A stretch of DNA of 64,000 nt from Phycisphaerales bacterium (GCA_022360095.1 JAKSDK010001037.1:124001-188000); one strand, 5' to 3'; positions 9,909 through 21,037 are shown, counted from the first letter of the stretch. A program made the numbers and translations. The notes: generated from the sequence alone by a model not told the origin.

Positions 9909-11126
9909 ATGAAAGCCCTGATTGCGGACAAGTTTGAAAACACGGGCATCGACGAGCTGAAGGCCGTCGGTTGCGAAATTCGTTATGAGCCGGGACTGAA
10001 CGGAGACGCGTTGCGCGACGCCGTTGTGGAGTTCCGCCCCGTCATTTTGATCGTGCGAAGCACCAAGGTGACGGCCGAGGTCGTCGCGGCGACCGAGGAA
10101 CTCAGCCTCATCATTCGCGCCGGTGCGGGTTACAACACGATTGATGTGGCTGCGGCGTCCGGGCGCGGTGTGGCGGTCGCTAATTGTCCAGGCAAGAACG
10201 CTGTGGCGGTGGCGGAGCTGACTTTGGGGCTGATTCTGGCCCTTGATCGTCGCATTGTTGACAACGTCACCGATTTGCGAAACGGGCAGTGGAACAAGAA
10301 AGAGTATTCCAGTGCCCGAGGGCTGAAAGGCAGGACGCTCGGCGTCATCGGCACGGGGGAAATCGGTCGGTCGGTCATTCGGCGTGCCTTGGCCTTTGAC
10401 ATGAAAGTGATCGCCTACAGCCGCTCTCTGTCGGACCCATTGGCGGAGGAGTTGGGAGTCGTCCGGTGTGAGAGTCCGGCCGATGTTGCCGAGCGGTGCG
10501 ATGTTTTGTCGATTCATGTCGCGGCCTCTCCTGAAACCAAGGGCATGATCAACGCGGACGTATTGAATCGGCTCCGTCCCGGCAGTTACCTGATCAACAC
10601 GGCTCGGGCGGATGTGCTGGACTATGAAGCCATGCTGGCGGCGATGAAGGAACGAAACCTGCGTGTGGGTCTTGACGTCTATCCGGGCGAGCCGTCCGTC
10701 GGCCAAGGCGAGTTTGTGACAAGTGTTGTCAAGGCCGGCGGCATCGTCTATGGCACGCATCATATCGGCGCCTCGACCGATCAGGCCCAGTCCGCCATCG
10801 CTGCTGAGGCGGTTCGTATTGCCAAGGTTTTCGCGACGACCGGTGAGGTGCCGAATTGCGTCAACATCGAGACTCACTCTCCTGCGAAGTGCCAGATGGT
10901 CGTGCGGCACTATGACAAGGTGGGTGTGCTCGCGGGCGTCTTGGACCTCATCAGGCAGGCCGATATCAGTGTGAAGGAAATGAGCAACACGATCTATCAA
11001 GGTCATGAGGCTGCGGTTGCGATTCTTCGTCTCGACAAGTGTCCGAGCACAGAGGTTGTGGAATCGATCGCGGCCCAGAAAGACAATATTATCAAGGTCG
11101 AGGTCAAGCCTTTTGAGTGCCCGTAA
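9909..11126 (+). CDS. D-3-phosphoglycerate dehydrogenase-like NAD-dependent 2-hydroxyacid dehydrogenase
   Basis: Starting at 9909 (MKALIADKFENTG, the family N-terminus) the protein has 405 residues. It comprises a split catalytic domain, a Rossmann domain with GVIGTGEIG (about 145-155), catalytic Arg in INTARADVLD, Glu in DVYPGEP, His in GTHHIGAST, and a C-terminal ACT-like regulatory domain (about 330-405). It therefore should oxidise a 2-hydroxyacid such as 3-phosphoglycerate. The adjacent gene is a second, longer paralogue, so this one may be specialised. The two are 35 bp apart and probably cotranscribed. Confidence 0.88.
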   Translation: MKALIADKFENTGIDELKAVGCEIRYEPGLNGDALRDAVVEFRPVILIVRSTKVTAEVVAATEELSLIIRAGAGYNTIDVAAASGRGVAVANCPGKNAVAVAELTLGLILALDRRIVDNVTDLRNGQWNKKEYSSARGLKGRTLGVIGTGEIGRSVIRRALAFDMKVIAYSRSLSDPLAEELGVVRCESPADVAERCDVLSIHVAASPETKGMINADVLNRLRPGSYLINTARADVLDYEAMLAAMKERNLRVGLDVYPGEPSVGQGEFVTSVVKAGGIVYGTHHIGASTDQAQSAIAAEAVRIAKVFATTGEVPNCVNIETHSPAKCQMVVRHYDKVGVLAGVLDLIRQADISVKEMSNTIYQGHEAAVAILRLDKCPSTEVVESIAAQKDNIIKVEVKPFECP

Positions 11127-11161
11127 TTTCGGTGTCCGGGGCTGGTGGTTTGAGGGATTCC

Positions 11162-12763
11162 GTGCTGAAAATTCTCGTCGCAGATCAAATTGCCGAACAG
11201 GGTGTGAAGCGTCTTGGTGAAGCCAAGGGCGTGGAGGCTGACGTGCGCGTCGGCCTCGCCGCCGGCGAGCTTGCCGCGGTCGTCGGTGATTATGACGGGA
11301 TGATCGTTCGGTCCGGTGTCAAGGTGACGAAGGAGGTTCTGTCGAATCCCGGTCGGTTGCGCGTCATCGCCCGAGCCGGCGTCGGCGTGGATAACGTCGA
11401 TCTCGATGCTGCCACGGCCGCGGGCATCCTGGTCATGAACACGCCGGACGCCAACACGATTTCCACGGCCGAACACACCCTTGCATTGATGCTGGCTTTG
11501 TTCCGGCGCATTCCGCAAGCCCATGAGCATGTCACGACGGGATCATGGGATCGCCGAGCTTTCATCGGTCACCAGGTTGCGGGCAAGGTTCTCGGTGTTG
11601 TCGGCCTCGGCCGTGTTGGTCGAGCCGTATCCGAGCGTGCTTTGAGCATGCAGATGAAGGTTTTGGCGTACGATCCGTTTCTACGGTCCGGGACCGTCAT
11701 GGACGGTCGGGTGACGGTTGTGAAAGAGATCGATGATCTGTTGCCGCTGATCGACTGTTTGACGTTGCACGCCACGCTGACCGAAGACACGAAGAATCTG
11801 ATCAACGCGAGCCGGTTGGAGAAATTAAAAAAGACGGCTGTGTTGATTAATTGTGCTCGCGGCGGGCTTGTGGATGATCAGGCATTGGCGGATGCACTGA
11901 ATTCTGAGAGAATCGCCGGCGCTGCGATCGATGTTTTTCCGACCGAGCCTCCCAAGGACAGCCCTTTGTTGTCGTGCAAGAACGCGGTTTTGACCCCTCA
12001 TCTCGGGGCGTCTACGGCCGAAGCCCAGACCGCAGTCTCCACCGACGCCGTTGACGCCATGCTTGACTACTTGTGTGACGGCACGATTCGCAACGCGGTC
12101 AATGTCACGGACCTGCCCTCTGATTTGTCTCCGCGCGACCGTGCCTATCTTGACCTGACCGGTCGTATGGCCGCGATTTTGTCGGTCTGGTGCAGCGACG
12201 GTGTGGATCGGGTCGAGGTCACCGAGGCACGTCGCGAGGGATTGAGCGCCATTGGGCCGACACTTGCGCTTCAGGCCGTTGTTGAGATGATGAACCCGCA
12301 TTTCCAGGGTCGCCTGAACCTGGTGAACGCTGCCGCTTTTGCGCAACAGCGCGGTATCGACATTCAACATGCCACGCATTCGGCGACGCAGGATTTTCAC
12401 GAAGTCGTCAAGGTTCGATTCGAACGCCGCAACGAATTTCACGAGATCGAGGGCGCCGTGTTCGCCGATGATCGGCCGCGCGTTCTCGCCATCGACGGCT
12501 ACCGCATGGAGATGGTTCCGGACGGCCAACTCGTGATGATCTTTAATGACGATCGCCCGGGGGTCATTGGTTTGGTGGGAACACTTTTTGGCAATCATGA
12601 GCTCAACATCGCCGATCTGTTTTTGTCGAGGCAGGAAAAGACGGCGCTGATGGTTCTCAAGAGCGATGACAGCGTTTCCGAAGCTGTGCTCGAAGAACTT
12701 CGACAGGCGTCGCCCATTCTCTCTGTGCGAACGGTTAAGCTCTCGTCCTTGCACGTGCGGTGA
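11162..12763 (+). CDS. serA: D-3-phosphoglycerate dehydrogenase, long form
   Basis: SerA starts serine synthesis by oxidising 3-phosphoglycerate with NAD+. The GTG at 11162 has GAGGGA just upstream and gives about 533 residues, the usual long-form length. Order: catalytic domain (LKILVADQIAEQG), Rossmann domain with GVVGLGRVG, catalytic Arg in INCARGGLVDD, Glu in DVFPTEPP, His in TPHLGAST, then the intervening (ASB) domain (about 320-455) and a C-terminal ACT domain (about 458-533, FNDDRPGVIGLVGTLFG). All active-site residues are present. Confidence 0.95.
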   Translation: MLKILVADQIAEQGVKRLGEAKGVEADVRVGLAAGELAAVVGDYDGMIVRSGVKVTKEVLSNPGRLRVIARAGVGVDNVDLDAATAAGILVMNTPDANTISTAEHTLALMLALFRRIPQAHEHVTTGSWDRRAFIGHQVAGKVLGVVGLGRVGRAVSERALSMQMKVLAYDPFLRSGTVMDGRVTVVKEIDDLLPLIDCLTLHATLTEDTKNLINASRLEKLKKTAVLINCARGGLVDDQALADALNSERIAGAAIDVFPTEPPKDSPLLSCKNAVLTPHLGASTAEAQTAVSTDAVDAMLDYLCDGTIRNAVNVTDLPSDLSPRDRAYLDLTGRMAAILSVWCSDGVDRVEVTEARREGLSAIGPTLALQAVVEMMNPHFQGRLNLVNAAAFAQQRGIDIQHATHSATQDFHEVVKVRFERRNEFHEIEGAVFADDRPRVLAIDGYRMEMVPDGQLVMIFNDDRPGVIGLVGTLFGNHELNIADLFLSRQEKTALMVLKSDDSVSEAVLEELRQASPILSVRTVKLSSLHVR

Positions 12764-12852
12764 AGATCTCACCATTATCTTACATGAACTTTGCGTTAAG
12801 ATTTCAAGGCTTGTGAAATCTTGAGTCGTCATTTCCGTCTCCAAAAAGAGTA

Positions 12853-12880
12853 TTGACATCTGCCAAAAATAAGCTATGGT
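12853..12880 (+). promoter_or_regulatory. Candidate sigma70 promoter of the PEP-CTERM gene
   Basis: A perfect TTGACA (12853-12858) and TATGGT (12875-12880) are separated by 16 bp, 110 bp before the start codon. The same TATGGT hexamer occurs in the promoter candidate at 60589. Confidence 0.55.
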
Positions 12881-12888
12881 CGGGTTAA

Positions 12889-12917
12889 TCGTTAGTCGTA
12901 GTCGGGGACACTAACGA
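12889..12917 (+). other. Hairpin in the 5' leader of the PEP-CTERM gene
   Basis: TCGTTAGT (12889-12896) and ACTAACGA (12910-12917) form a perfect 8-bp stem with a 13-nt loop, just after the candidate promoter. There is no U tract, so it is more likely a leader structure or operator than a terminator. Confidence 0.4.
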
Positions 12918-12989
12918 CCGGGCTGTTGAGAGCTATGCTCATCGTGTTGTGCGCGCATTCGGCGTGTGTTCCCGCAAGGAGTGCAAGAC

Positions 12990-14234
12990 ATGATCAGCAG
13001 AGCGTTATCGACAGCTATCTGTGTAGCTGCGGGTCTTCCTCTTTTTCTCATTCAGCACCCTAGTTTGGCCGTTGACGGCACGCCATTCTGGTTTGAATCG
13101 ACCGTGTCCGAACCCGGCGGTGCGATTTCCTCACCGGTTCTGGCCTTCAATCATTTTGGAACGCCCTCGGTGTCCTGGTCGTCGAGCACGGCCGGCATCG
13201 ACACCGTTTATCGCTCTGAACGACTTGGTTTAGGCCTGTGGGCGCACCGAGAGGTGGCGTCGGGTCCAACCGCCGGCATGCAGACTGCGTTGAGTTTCGA
13301 TCGAGCGGAACGTCCGACGGTCGCCTGGATTGACGGCAACGGTCATGTCAAAGCCGAGTTCGACAACAGTGGAGTACACGTGTCGGTGGCGAACGGCGCC
13401 GACACGGTCAATCCGGTCTTGTCGATCTCCCATGATCTGGCCGGCAACCTCCGCGGCCTGTTCACCGGGACGGCGGCAGGTGATTTGTTTGATATCGGTA
13501 GTGTCGGCGGCGCTTTTTCAAGCAGTTCGCTGACAACGCTCTCGGGCATTGATGAGGTGCTGGATGCCCGGCTCACGACGGATCACAGCGGTCTTCGACA
13601 TGTGGTGGCACGAGTCCAGCCTGAGTCCGGTTCTGGGCAGAGCGTCGTCATCGCTTCGGAGCCCAGTTTTGACGGTCCTTGGCCCTCCCTCGCCTTGACG
13701 ACTGCGGACGAAGTGCATGGTATCGGTATCAACACCGATCCGACCGACGGGAACGTCGCTCTTTCCTACACAACTTATGATACAGCCACAAACACTTCGA
13801 AGCTGTTTTATGCGAAGTTCAATGGTTTCGCCTTGGAGGCGACGGAAGTACTCTCATCGACGACTGCGATATTTTACGATGTGGACCTCGCATTTGATCT
13901 CTCCGATGGTAGGCCGGCCATCGCCTTTGAGCGCGAGGTTGTGTCACCGCTCGCGGAGGAGCTGGTGTTTGCCTATCTTGACGGGGCCTCCCAATGGCAG
14001 ACGAGTCTGGTGGACGACTCGATTTCCATCAGCAGTTCTCTCGGCGGTTTGCGTCGTCCTTCGTTGGCTTTCGACGATTTCGGGACGAGTTGGCCTGCCA
14101 TCGCCTACATCGACGCGGATGAATCTCTGAACGTGGCCTTCGACCCACCGGTGCCCGTGCCTGAGCCGGGCACGGCCGGATTGATGGCCGCCGGTCTTGT
14201 GATTTTGAGCGGGCGTTCTCGCCGGCGCCGTTGA
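12990..14234 (+). CDS. PEP-CTERM sorted exported protein
   Basis: The ATG at 12990 follows CAAGGAG and yields 414 residues. A signal peptide (MISRALSTAICVAAGLPLF) precedes a beta-rich body with repeated SLAFD/LSFDR-type blades typical of propeller-like repeats. The C-terminus is a PEP-CTERM signal: VPEPGT, a hydrophobic helix and the basic tail GRSRRRR, recognised by exosortase for cleavage and surface display. The exosortase is not in this window. Ligand or function is unknown. Confidence 0.9.
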   Translation: MISRALSTAICVAAGLPLFLIQHPSLAVDGTPFWFESTVSEPGGAISSPVLAFNHFGTPSVSWSSSTAGIDTVYRSERLGLGLWAHREVASGPTAGMQTALSFDRAERPTVAWIDGNGHVKAEFDNSGVHVSVANGADTVNPVLSISHDLAGNLRGLFTGTAAGDLFDIGSVGGAFSSSSLTTLSGIDEVLDARLTTDHSGLRHVVARVQPESGSGQSVVIASEPSFDGPWPSLALTTADEVHGIGINTDPTDGNVALSYTTYDTATNTSKLFYAKFNGFALEATEVLSSTTAIFYDVDLAFDLSDGRPAIAFEREVVSPLAEELVFAYLDGASQWQTSLVDDSISISSSLGGLRRPSLAFDDFGTSWPAIAYIDADESLNVAFDPPVPVPEPGTAGLMAAGLVILSGRSRRRR

Positions 14235-14370
14235 CGGAGAAACGGCGTCTCTCGGGCCCACGATTTCGACGAATACAATTGAGGGGGCGTTCATTTCTGT
14301 TATGATGCCGTCGGCGCATGGTGCGTGATAATCCGTTCCAAGACAGGCACAAACTGCGGAGGCATCTGGC

Positions 14371-15603
<1,233 letters not shown>

Positions 15604-15631
15604 GCCTGCGCAACTGTTTGGTATTGACGGT

Positions 15632-16144
15632 ATGTCTTCACAGGCGGGTCAGACAGAAACGCCGTTTCTCACGATTCGTTTAACCAAACGCCCGGATAAG
15701 CGGCCGTTGCTGACGTGCGTCCGCCGCGACGGTTCAACCACGATGGCCGAAATTGCTCCGGGTCCGGTCCATGATCTTATTCACTATGCCGTCGAAACGA
15801 CGCTTGGATTCAAGCAGGGGTTTTACGGTCTGGTTGCCGGGGGTATGGACATTCAGGATTTCGACGTGCCCGGCGCCGATCGGAAATTCGACATTCCTGA
15901 CGAGGCCAACTATACGGAGTTCATCGTCGCGCTCCTCCAAGTCGAGTTCCTCGACGGCAAACCGTTGACCGACTTCAACGCCGAGTTGCAACGTTCCATT
16001 CAAAACGCAAGAAAGCCGTTCTCATTGCCGCCGCCGTTGACTGACGAACAGCTCGCGACGATCCGTGAGAAATCGGCGGACCTGATCCGTCAATGGAGCA
16101 CGCTTCCTCCCGACGGCACGCTTGAATTATCCATGGTCGCTTGA
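15632..16144 (+). CDS. Conserved protein of unknown function
   Basis: A 170-residue soluble protein, 28 bp after icd and possibly cotranscribed. The N-terminal half is beta-rich with the segment GPVHDLIHYAVETTLGFKQGFYGLVAGG. The C-terminal half is helical and holds LPPPLTDEQLATIREKSADLIRQW. I have seen related short proteins in diverse bacteria without a known role. No signal peptide, metal site or catalytic motif is evident. Confidence 0.7.
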   Translation: MSSQAGQTETPFLTIRLTKRPDKRPLLTCVRRDGSTTMAEIAPGPVHDLIHYAVETTLGFKQGFYGLVAGGMDIQDFDVPGADRKFDIPDEANYTEFIVALLQVEFLDGKPLTDFNAELQRSIQNARKPFSLPPPLTDEQLATIREKSADLIRQWSTLPPDGTLELSMVA

Positions 16145-16326
16145 ACGGAGATCGTAGAGTACGATCGGTCGTCCGGTCACATCAATCCGCATGCTTTCAC
16201 AGACTTGGCGTTGGACCTTGGTACGGTTTTCCCTTCCTAATCGATTCCGCTTCAATTCTCCTTATACTTGCACAAACCGCTCAGGGGCGGCATGATGACG
16301 GCACTCGTGGATACAGGAGGCTCGAC

Positions 16327-16728
16327 ATGCGATTTCGGTATTTTGTGCTTCTATTATGCTTGGTCCCCTTGGGTTGTAAGTCGGGGCCGCGAATTCCGGA
16401 AGTGAAGAGTTCCAACCAACTCGTCCGGATCCAAACGATCACATACCAGGAGAAGAGTTCCCAGGAGGGGCCGCCAAAAACGCATACGATCACAGACCAG
16501 GCCAATCTCAAGGAATTCACAAGCTTTCTTGCTCGGCACAAAAAGGACTGGCAGCCTGAGGACGGCCCACCGCCGCCGTCACCGATCGCGAGCTTCGACG
16601 CGATTTGCCAGGACGGACAGTTTCTTCCTTTTGCGCTGATGGACCATCTCTTGCTCACTCGAGGGTTCAGGATGCCGCTATCCGACGACCAATTTCGGAC
16701 CGTGCGGCGTCTTTGCCTCAAGCAATAA
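16327..16728 (+). CDS. Small putative lipoprotein
   Basis: AGGAGG (16315-16320) is placed ideally for the ATG at 16327, which also starts a clear lipoprotein signal MRFRYFVLLLCLVPLGCKSG (Cys at about 17). A longer frame from 16141 lacks such support. The mature part, about 115 residues, has no recognised domain. It ends 17 bp before ribD. Function unknown. Confidence 0.75.
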   Translation: MRFRYFVLLLCLVPLGCKSGPRIPEVKSSNQLVRIQTITYQEKSSQEGPPKTHTITDQANLKEFTSFLARHKKDWQPEDGPPPPSPIASFDAICQDGQFLPFALMDHLLLTRGFRMPLSDDQFRTVRRLCLKQ

Positions 16729-16745
16729 CATGTGAGGCAGGGTCT

Positions 16746-17867
16746 ATGCCTCGCTGGACGGATCGAGATCGACAATACATGCAACAGGCGTTGGATCTGG
16801 CGATTCGGGGACAAGGCCATGTCGAGCCGAACCCCATGGTCGGTTGCGTGATTGTCAAGGGCCATCAGATCGTCGGGAAGGGCCACCATCGAAAATACGG
16901 AGGGGCGCATGCGGAGGTTCTTGCGTTGCGGCGCGCCGGTTCGAATGCGAAGGGTGCGACGGCCTACGTTACGCTCGAACCTTGCCATCATGTTGGAAAG
17001 ACACCGCCGTGCGTCGAAGCGCTCATCGACACTGGTGTGAGACGCGTCGTCGTTGGAATGAGAGACCCCAATCCGCTTGTGGCGGGTCATGGGTTGCGTG
17101 CATTGAGGTCAGCGGGGCTTCGCGTTGAGACGGGGTTGTTGCGTGACAAGGCGGCTGCATTGACGGCGCCTTTCATGACGTATCATTTGAAGCGACGTCC
17201 CTATGTCATTTTGAAGTGGGCCCAATCCATTGATGGTAAGATCGCTACACGAACGGGCGACTCCAAGTGGATCACATCGCTGCAAAGCCGAAAGGCCGGT
17301 CACGCATTGCGAGCACGGGTGGACGCCGTTGTGGTCGGCGTCGGTACCGTGCTGTCTGACGATCCTGACCTGACGGCGCGGCTGGTCAAGCCGCGGCGGA
17401 CCGCGTCCCGTGTTATTTTGGACACGCGCCTGAGGACTCCGGTGAACGCCAGAATCGTCAAAACGGCCCGAAAGACACCCACGATTATCATCACGGCGTC
17501 TTCGGGTCGTGGAGCGGATCGGAAACGCCGCAGCCTTGAACGCGTCGGATGCGAAGTCATCACGGTTCGTCTGAACGAAGGTGGCATCGACCTGGACAAG
17601 GCGATGGCCGAACTGCACGCCAGACAGATGACCAATATTCTTGTCGAAGGCGGCGGCAAGGTTTTGGGTGCCTTCGTCCGGTGTGGATTGGCGGATGAGG
17701 CGAGAATTTTTGTGGCAGGCAAGTTGATCGGAGGGGAGCATGCACCCGGGCCATTGCGTCATCATGGACCGGCGTTGATGCAGGATGTTATCGGTGTGAG
17801 AGTTATGGGCGTCTTGGCCTGTGGGCCGGATTTGTGCTATATTGTGGGATTCGGTAGAAACGACTGA
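16746..17867 (+). CDS. ribD: Bifunctional riboflavin biosynthesis deaminase/reductase
   Basis: RibD deaminates and then reduces the pyrimidine intermediate of riboflavin synthesis. The ATG at 16746 gives 373 residues. The N-terminal cytidine-deaminase-like domain (about 1-145) has the zinc site HAEVLAL and PCHHVGKTPPC. The C-terminal reductase domain (about 150-370) shows RPYVILKWAQSIDGKIA, WITS, VVVGVGTVLSDDP and ILVEGGGKVLGAF. Both active sites look complete. No other rib genes are in the window, so the pathway is dispersed. Confidence 0.95.
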   Translation: MPRWTDRDRQYMQQALDLAIRGQGHVEPNPMVGCVIVKGHQIVGKGHHRKYGGAHAEVLALRRAGSNAKGATAYVTLEPCHHVGKTPPCVEALIDTGVRRVVVGMRDPNPLVAGHGLRALRSAGLRVETGLLRDKAAALTAPFMTYHLKRRPYVILKWAQSIDGKIATRTGDSKWITSLQSRKAGHALRARVDAVVVGVGTVLSDDPDLTARLVKPRRTASRVILDTRLRTPVNARIVKTARKTPTIIITASSGRGADRKRRSLERVGCEVITVRLNEGGIDLDKAMAELHARQMTNILVEGGGKVLGAFVRCGLADEARIFVAGKLIGGEHAPGPLRHHGPALMQDVIGVRVMGVLACGPDLCYIVGFGRND

Positions 17868-17977
17868 TTCATGATACATACCGGGGCGGACTTGAATTCG
17901 GCATGCTGAACGTCGAGTTGGTAGAGCGTTTCGATTTGCGACGTTCGCCGCGACGGAGCATAGCGAGGAGCATAGTG

Positions 17978-19204
17978 ATGAAGAAGAGCGTTTTTGCGGT
18001 ATTAACTTTGCTTATCCTCACGACCAAATTGTCGTCTGCGAACCCCGGCCATGCCCCGAAAGGCGTCGAGGTTCTCAAACTTGCCCAACGGGCGGCGGCA
18101 CAGCTTGAGTCCATTTCCTATGAGGCCAAGTTTTGGGGCGAAGGCGCCACGAAGGAGATCGCGCCCGCGATTGATGGCAAGGTGATTGCGAAGCGTGGCC
18201 AGGATTACGCTCGCCATCGGGTTTTTATTGAGGGATCTCTTGTTCCGCCAAAGTCATCCAAGGCGTCTTCTTTCCGATTCGCCAGCGATGGTGAGAACAT
18301 CAGCAAGATCACCGAGAGTCCCAAAGTTTATGCAAGCGGAAAAGTCAAGGACACGCGGACGCTTGAGCGCAGCTGGCTGTTTCCGCCGCTTTTCATGGGT
18401 GATTCCACGTTCGAGCGAGAACTCAATGGCGTTTCCATCGAATACGAGGGAGAAAGGAAGGTCGAGGGAATCGATTGTCATGTCGTCAAGGTCACGTATG
18501 ACAAAGCGGGTCGTCGGCTCATGAAGTTCTATTTTGGCAAGGATGATCACTTGATCCGGCGCACGGAAAGACCGATGCCGATCAAGTTCCAGGGTAGCCA
18601 GTCGAAACAGAGGGCGATGTTGGAAGCGTCCTTGGTTTATAACGTCAAGAATCTGAAGGTGAACCCTGATGTTGACGATGCGATGTTCCGTCTTGAATAC
18701 CCCGAGGGATACGCGAGGGAAAACCTCAAACCGGTGACAAGACGACAGGTGGCTCGCAAAGGCAAGCTCGCCGTGGGAAGCGATGCACCGGATTGGACTC
18801 TGACGAGCGGCGCGGGGCAGGAAGTGAGCCTAAAGAGTCTTCGCGGCAAGGTCGTGGTGCTGGATTTCTGGTCGACCTGGTGCGGCCCCTGCAAAAGGGC
18901 GATGCCAGGGCTTGAAAGGCTGCATCAAAAGTACAAAGACGAGCCGGTGGCGATCTTGGGCGTGAATTGTCGTGAGAGAAGCCCCAAGGCCGATCCCATG
19001 GCTTACATTAAGAAGATGGGCTACACCTATGGCCAACTCCTTGACGGCAACTCCGTCGCCAATGCCTATGGCGTGGGCGGAATTCCCGCATTTTTCATCA
19101 TTGGCAAGGACGGCAAGCTCCTGCATATCGATCGGGGTTATCATCCTCAGAAGGAAGCCCAAATGAGCCAGATCATTCAAAAAGCGCTTGAGTCGCAGAC
19201 GTAA
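17978..19204 (+). CDS. Exported thioredoxin-domain protein with N-terminal LolA-like domain
   Basis: From ATG 17978 the protein (408 residues) has a signal peptide (MKKSVFAVLTLLILTTKLSSA). Residues about 30-245 form a beta-rich domain with the pattern VEGIDCHVVKVTYDKAGRRLMKFYFGKDD cut here into known DUF2092/LolA-like blocks. A TlpA-type thioredoxin domain (about 260-408) has the active site WCGPC and the cis-proline region GGIPAFF. It should act as a periplasmic thiol oxidoreductase. A close paralogue lies at 22248; two unrelated genes stand between. Confidence 0.85.
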   Translation: MKKSVFAVLTLLILTTKLSSANPGHAPKGVEVLKLAQRAAAQLESISYEAKFWGEGATKEIAPAIDGKVIAKRGQDYARHRVFIEGSLVPPKSSKASSFRFASDGENISKITESPKVYASGKVKDTRTLERSWLFPPLFMGDSTFERELNGVSIEYEGERKVEGIDCHVVKVTYDKAGRRLMKFYFGKDDHLIRRTERPMPIKFQGSQSKQRAMLEASLVYNVKNLKVNPDVDDAMFRLEYPEGYARENLKPVTRRQVARKGKLAVGSDAPDWTLTSGAGQEVSLKSLRGKVVVLDFWSTWCGPCKRAMPGLERLHQKYKDEPVAILGVNCRERSPKADPMAYIKKMGYTYGQLLDGNSVANAYGVGGIPAFFIIGKDGKLLHIDRGYHPQKEAQMSQIIQKALESQT

Positions 19205-19273
19205 ACTTCCAACGGTCCATCGAAAAAGAGAGATTTCACAATTCCGTGCGACGACTCGCTCGCCACAGGGCCG

Positions 19274-21037
19274 ATGATTGATGTTGGGAAGAAGCTCCGT
19301 TGGCTTTTGCCGACTTTGGTCATGGTCGCGGCGTTGTTTCGACTGCCGGGACTTCAAGACGTTCCGCCTTTGCTCAATCAGGACGAGGCATCGCGCGGCT
19401 ACGATGCGTGGTGTCTGCTGGAAACGGGTGCCGATCGTCACGGTCAACGATGGCCGTTTTTTCTGCAGAGCTTCGGGCCCGGTGATTATACGGCGGCCCT
19501 GACGACTTACTTGACGATGCCGTTTGTTGCCTGGTTGGGGCCGTCCGCGACGGCCATGCGGCTCCCTGATGCATTGTTCGGCATAGCGACCGTTCTGCTC
19601 TTGTTTATCTGGTTGCGACGACAAGCCGATCTTGCGACCGCGTTGCTCGCGGCATTTGTTCTTGCGCTCGATCCATGGCACATTGCGTTGTGCCGCACTG
19701 CGCACGAATCGGGTTTCACGCCGTTCTTTCTTGTCTTAGCCTTGATGGCCTTGTATTTCGCAGGGTTGTTGCCGGATTCCGTCGCAGGCTCGGCAGGAGA
19801 ACGGTCTAATTCAAGCACAGATGAGGCGAAAACAACGGGCGAGTTTCCATGGCGCCGTGCGGCTTGGGGCGTCGTCGGAGGGATGGCGATCGGCGGGCAT
19901 GCGTGGGCCTATCCTGCAACGAGGTTGTTCACCCCGCTTTTTTGCTTGGCGATCGCCGGTCTCTACTTACGAGGCTACATCACCGCATGGAAATCCGGGT
20001 CCTTTCGCAAGGTCTTTGCATCCGCGTTCGCAGGTCTTGTCATCGGAGCGGCGCCGCTTTGGATGACGGCCATCCGGCATCCGGAGCATTTGGCGGCGAG
20101 AGCACAAGCAACCTTGCTGTTTCATCAAGATTTGTCTGCGATGGAAATCGTTGGCGGATTCTTTGCCAACTATGCAGCCAACCTTCATCCGAGGTATTGG
20201 TTTATTCAGGCGGATGAGATGTCCGGCGCATCGATCCCAAACGTCGGGCAGCATTTGGTCATTCTCTCACCCATTTGGCTGATCGGAATTTTCCGTATTT
20301 TGTCAACGTGCCGCCGGAGCCGGTGGGCGCGCTTAATGGTCGCTTGGTTCCTTCTGTATCCAGTTCCAGCAGCCCTGTGCGCGGATTGGAATCCTCATCC
20401 CATGCGGACCGTGGCGGGGATCGTGCTGTTTCCGATCGTTGCGGCGATTGGTGGCCAATGGCTCATGTTTCGGTTGGCATCGCTGACTCAGTTGGCCAGG
20501 CAACTTGTGTTTGTGGTGACGGGCCTGTTCTTCTTCGTGAATGTTGGATTTTTTGCCGACGCCTATTTTCGCCGGTTTCCGGCGGTGGCGGAGGCCGGCT
20601 ACCAAAGCGGGCTTGTCCGCGCGATGGCCTACGTCGCGGAGCGGCCTGAGGCCGATTTTGTCGTTGTGACGAATTGGTCAAATCAGCCGTACATCTATGC
20701 GCTCCTGTTAGAGCCGATCGCTCCAAAGGATTTGAAGCGGTCTCCGGCAGTGACCTGTGAAGGTCCTCGGGGATTCCATCAGGTTCTCGCAGTGGGCCGA
20801 TATTTGTTCGTTCCGTCGGATCCCAAACATTTTCCGGAGGCCGAACGTCGATTTCGGGCCCTCCTCGGGGGGCTGCCAGCGGAGAGCGAGGGGTACTTGA
20901 TTGAAACGGAGCAGGCTGCGTATTTTGAGGACCCCAGGACCGTGTTTCGATCTCGAAATGCTGATGCGGTTGGGTCGGATCGGCCCTGCTACGTGGTTCG
21001 GCGATGGAATCCGAATGCTGAGTCACCGGATGAATGA
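19274..21037 (+). CDS. GT39-like polytopic membrane glycosyltransferase
   Basis: A 587-residue membrane protein with about 10-12 helices in the first 420 residues and a soluble C-terminal domain. It has the PMT/ArnT/GT-C pattern: a first periplasmic loop with the acidic motif NQDEASRGYDAWCLLETG, where Asp-Glu is the presumed catalytic/metal site, and RLPDALFGIATVLLLF in the next helices. Such enzymes transfer a sugar from a polyprenyl-phosphate donor to protein or lipid at the outer face of the inner membrane. Donor and acceptor cannot be read from sequence. Confidence 0.8.
   Translation: MIDVGKKLRWLLPTLVMVAALFRLPGLQDVPPLLNQDEASRGYDAWCLLETGADRHGQRWPFFLQSFGPGDYTAALTTYLTMPFVAWLGPSATAMRLPDALFGIATVLLLFIWLRRQADLATALLAAFVLALDPWHIALCRTAHESGFTPFFLVLALMALYFAGLLPDSVAGSAGERSNSSTDEAKTTGEFPWRRAAWGVVGGMAIGGHAWAYPATRLFTPLFCLAIAGLYLRGYITAWKSGSFRKVFASAFAGLVIGAAPLWMTAIRHPEHLAARAQATLLFHQDLSAMEIVGGFFANYAANLHPRYWFIQADEMSGASIPNVGQHLVILSPIWLIGIFRILSTCRRSRWARLMVAWFLLYPVPAALCADWNPHPMRTVAGIVLFPIVAAIGGQWLMFRLASLTQLARQLVFVVTGLFFFVNVGFFADAYFRRFPAVAEAGYQSGLVRAMAYVAERPEADFVVVTNWSNQPYIYALLLEPIAPKDLKRSPAVTCEGPRGFHQVLAVGRYLFVPSDPKHFPEAERRFRALLGGLPAESEGYLIETEQAAYFEDPRTVFRSRNADAVGSDRPCYVVRRWNPNAESPDE

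Noticed and set aside
9654..11006. 450-codon minus-strand frame
   Set aside because: Lies fully antisense to the dehydrogenase gene, whose protein has all family motifs; the antisense translation has none.
12798..12822. AAGATTTCA/TGAAATCTT stem-loop as terminator of serA
   Set aside because: A good 9-bp stem but AT-rich and without a U tract; could be a weak end signal, not called.
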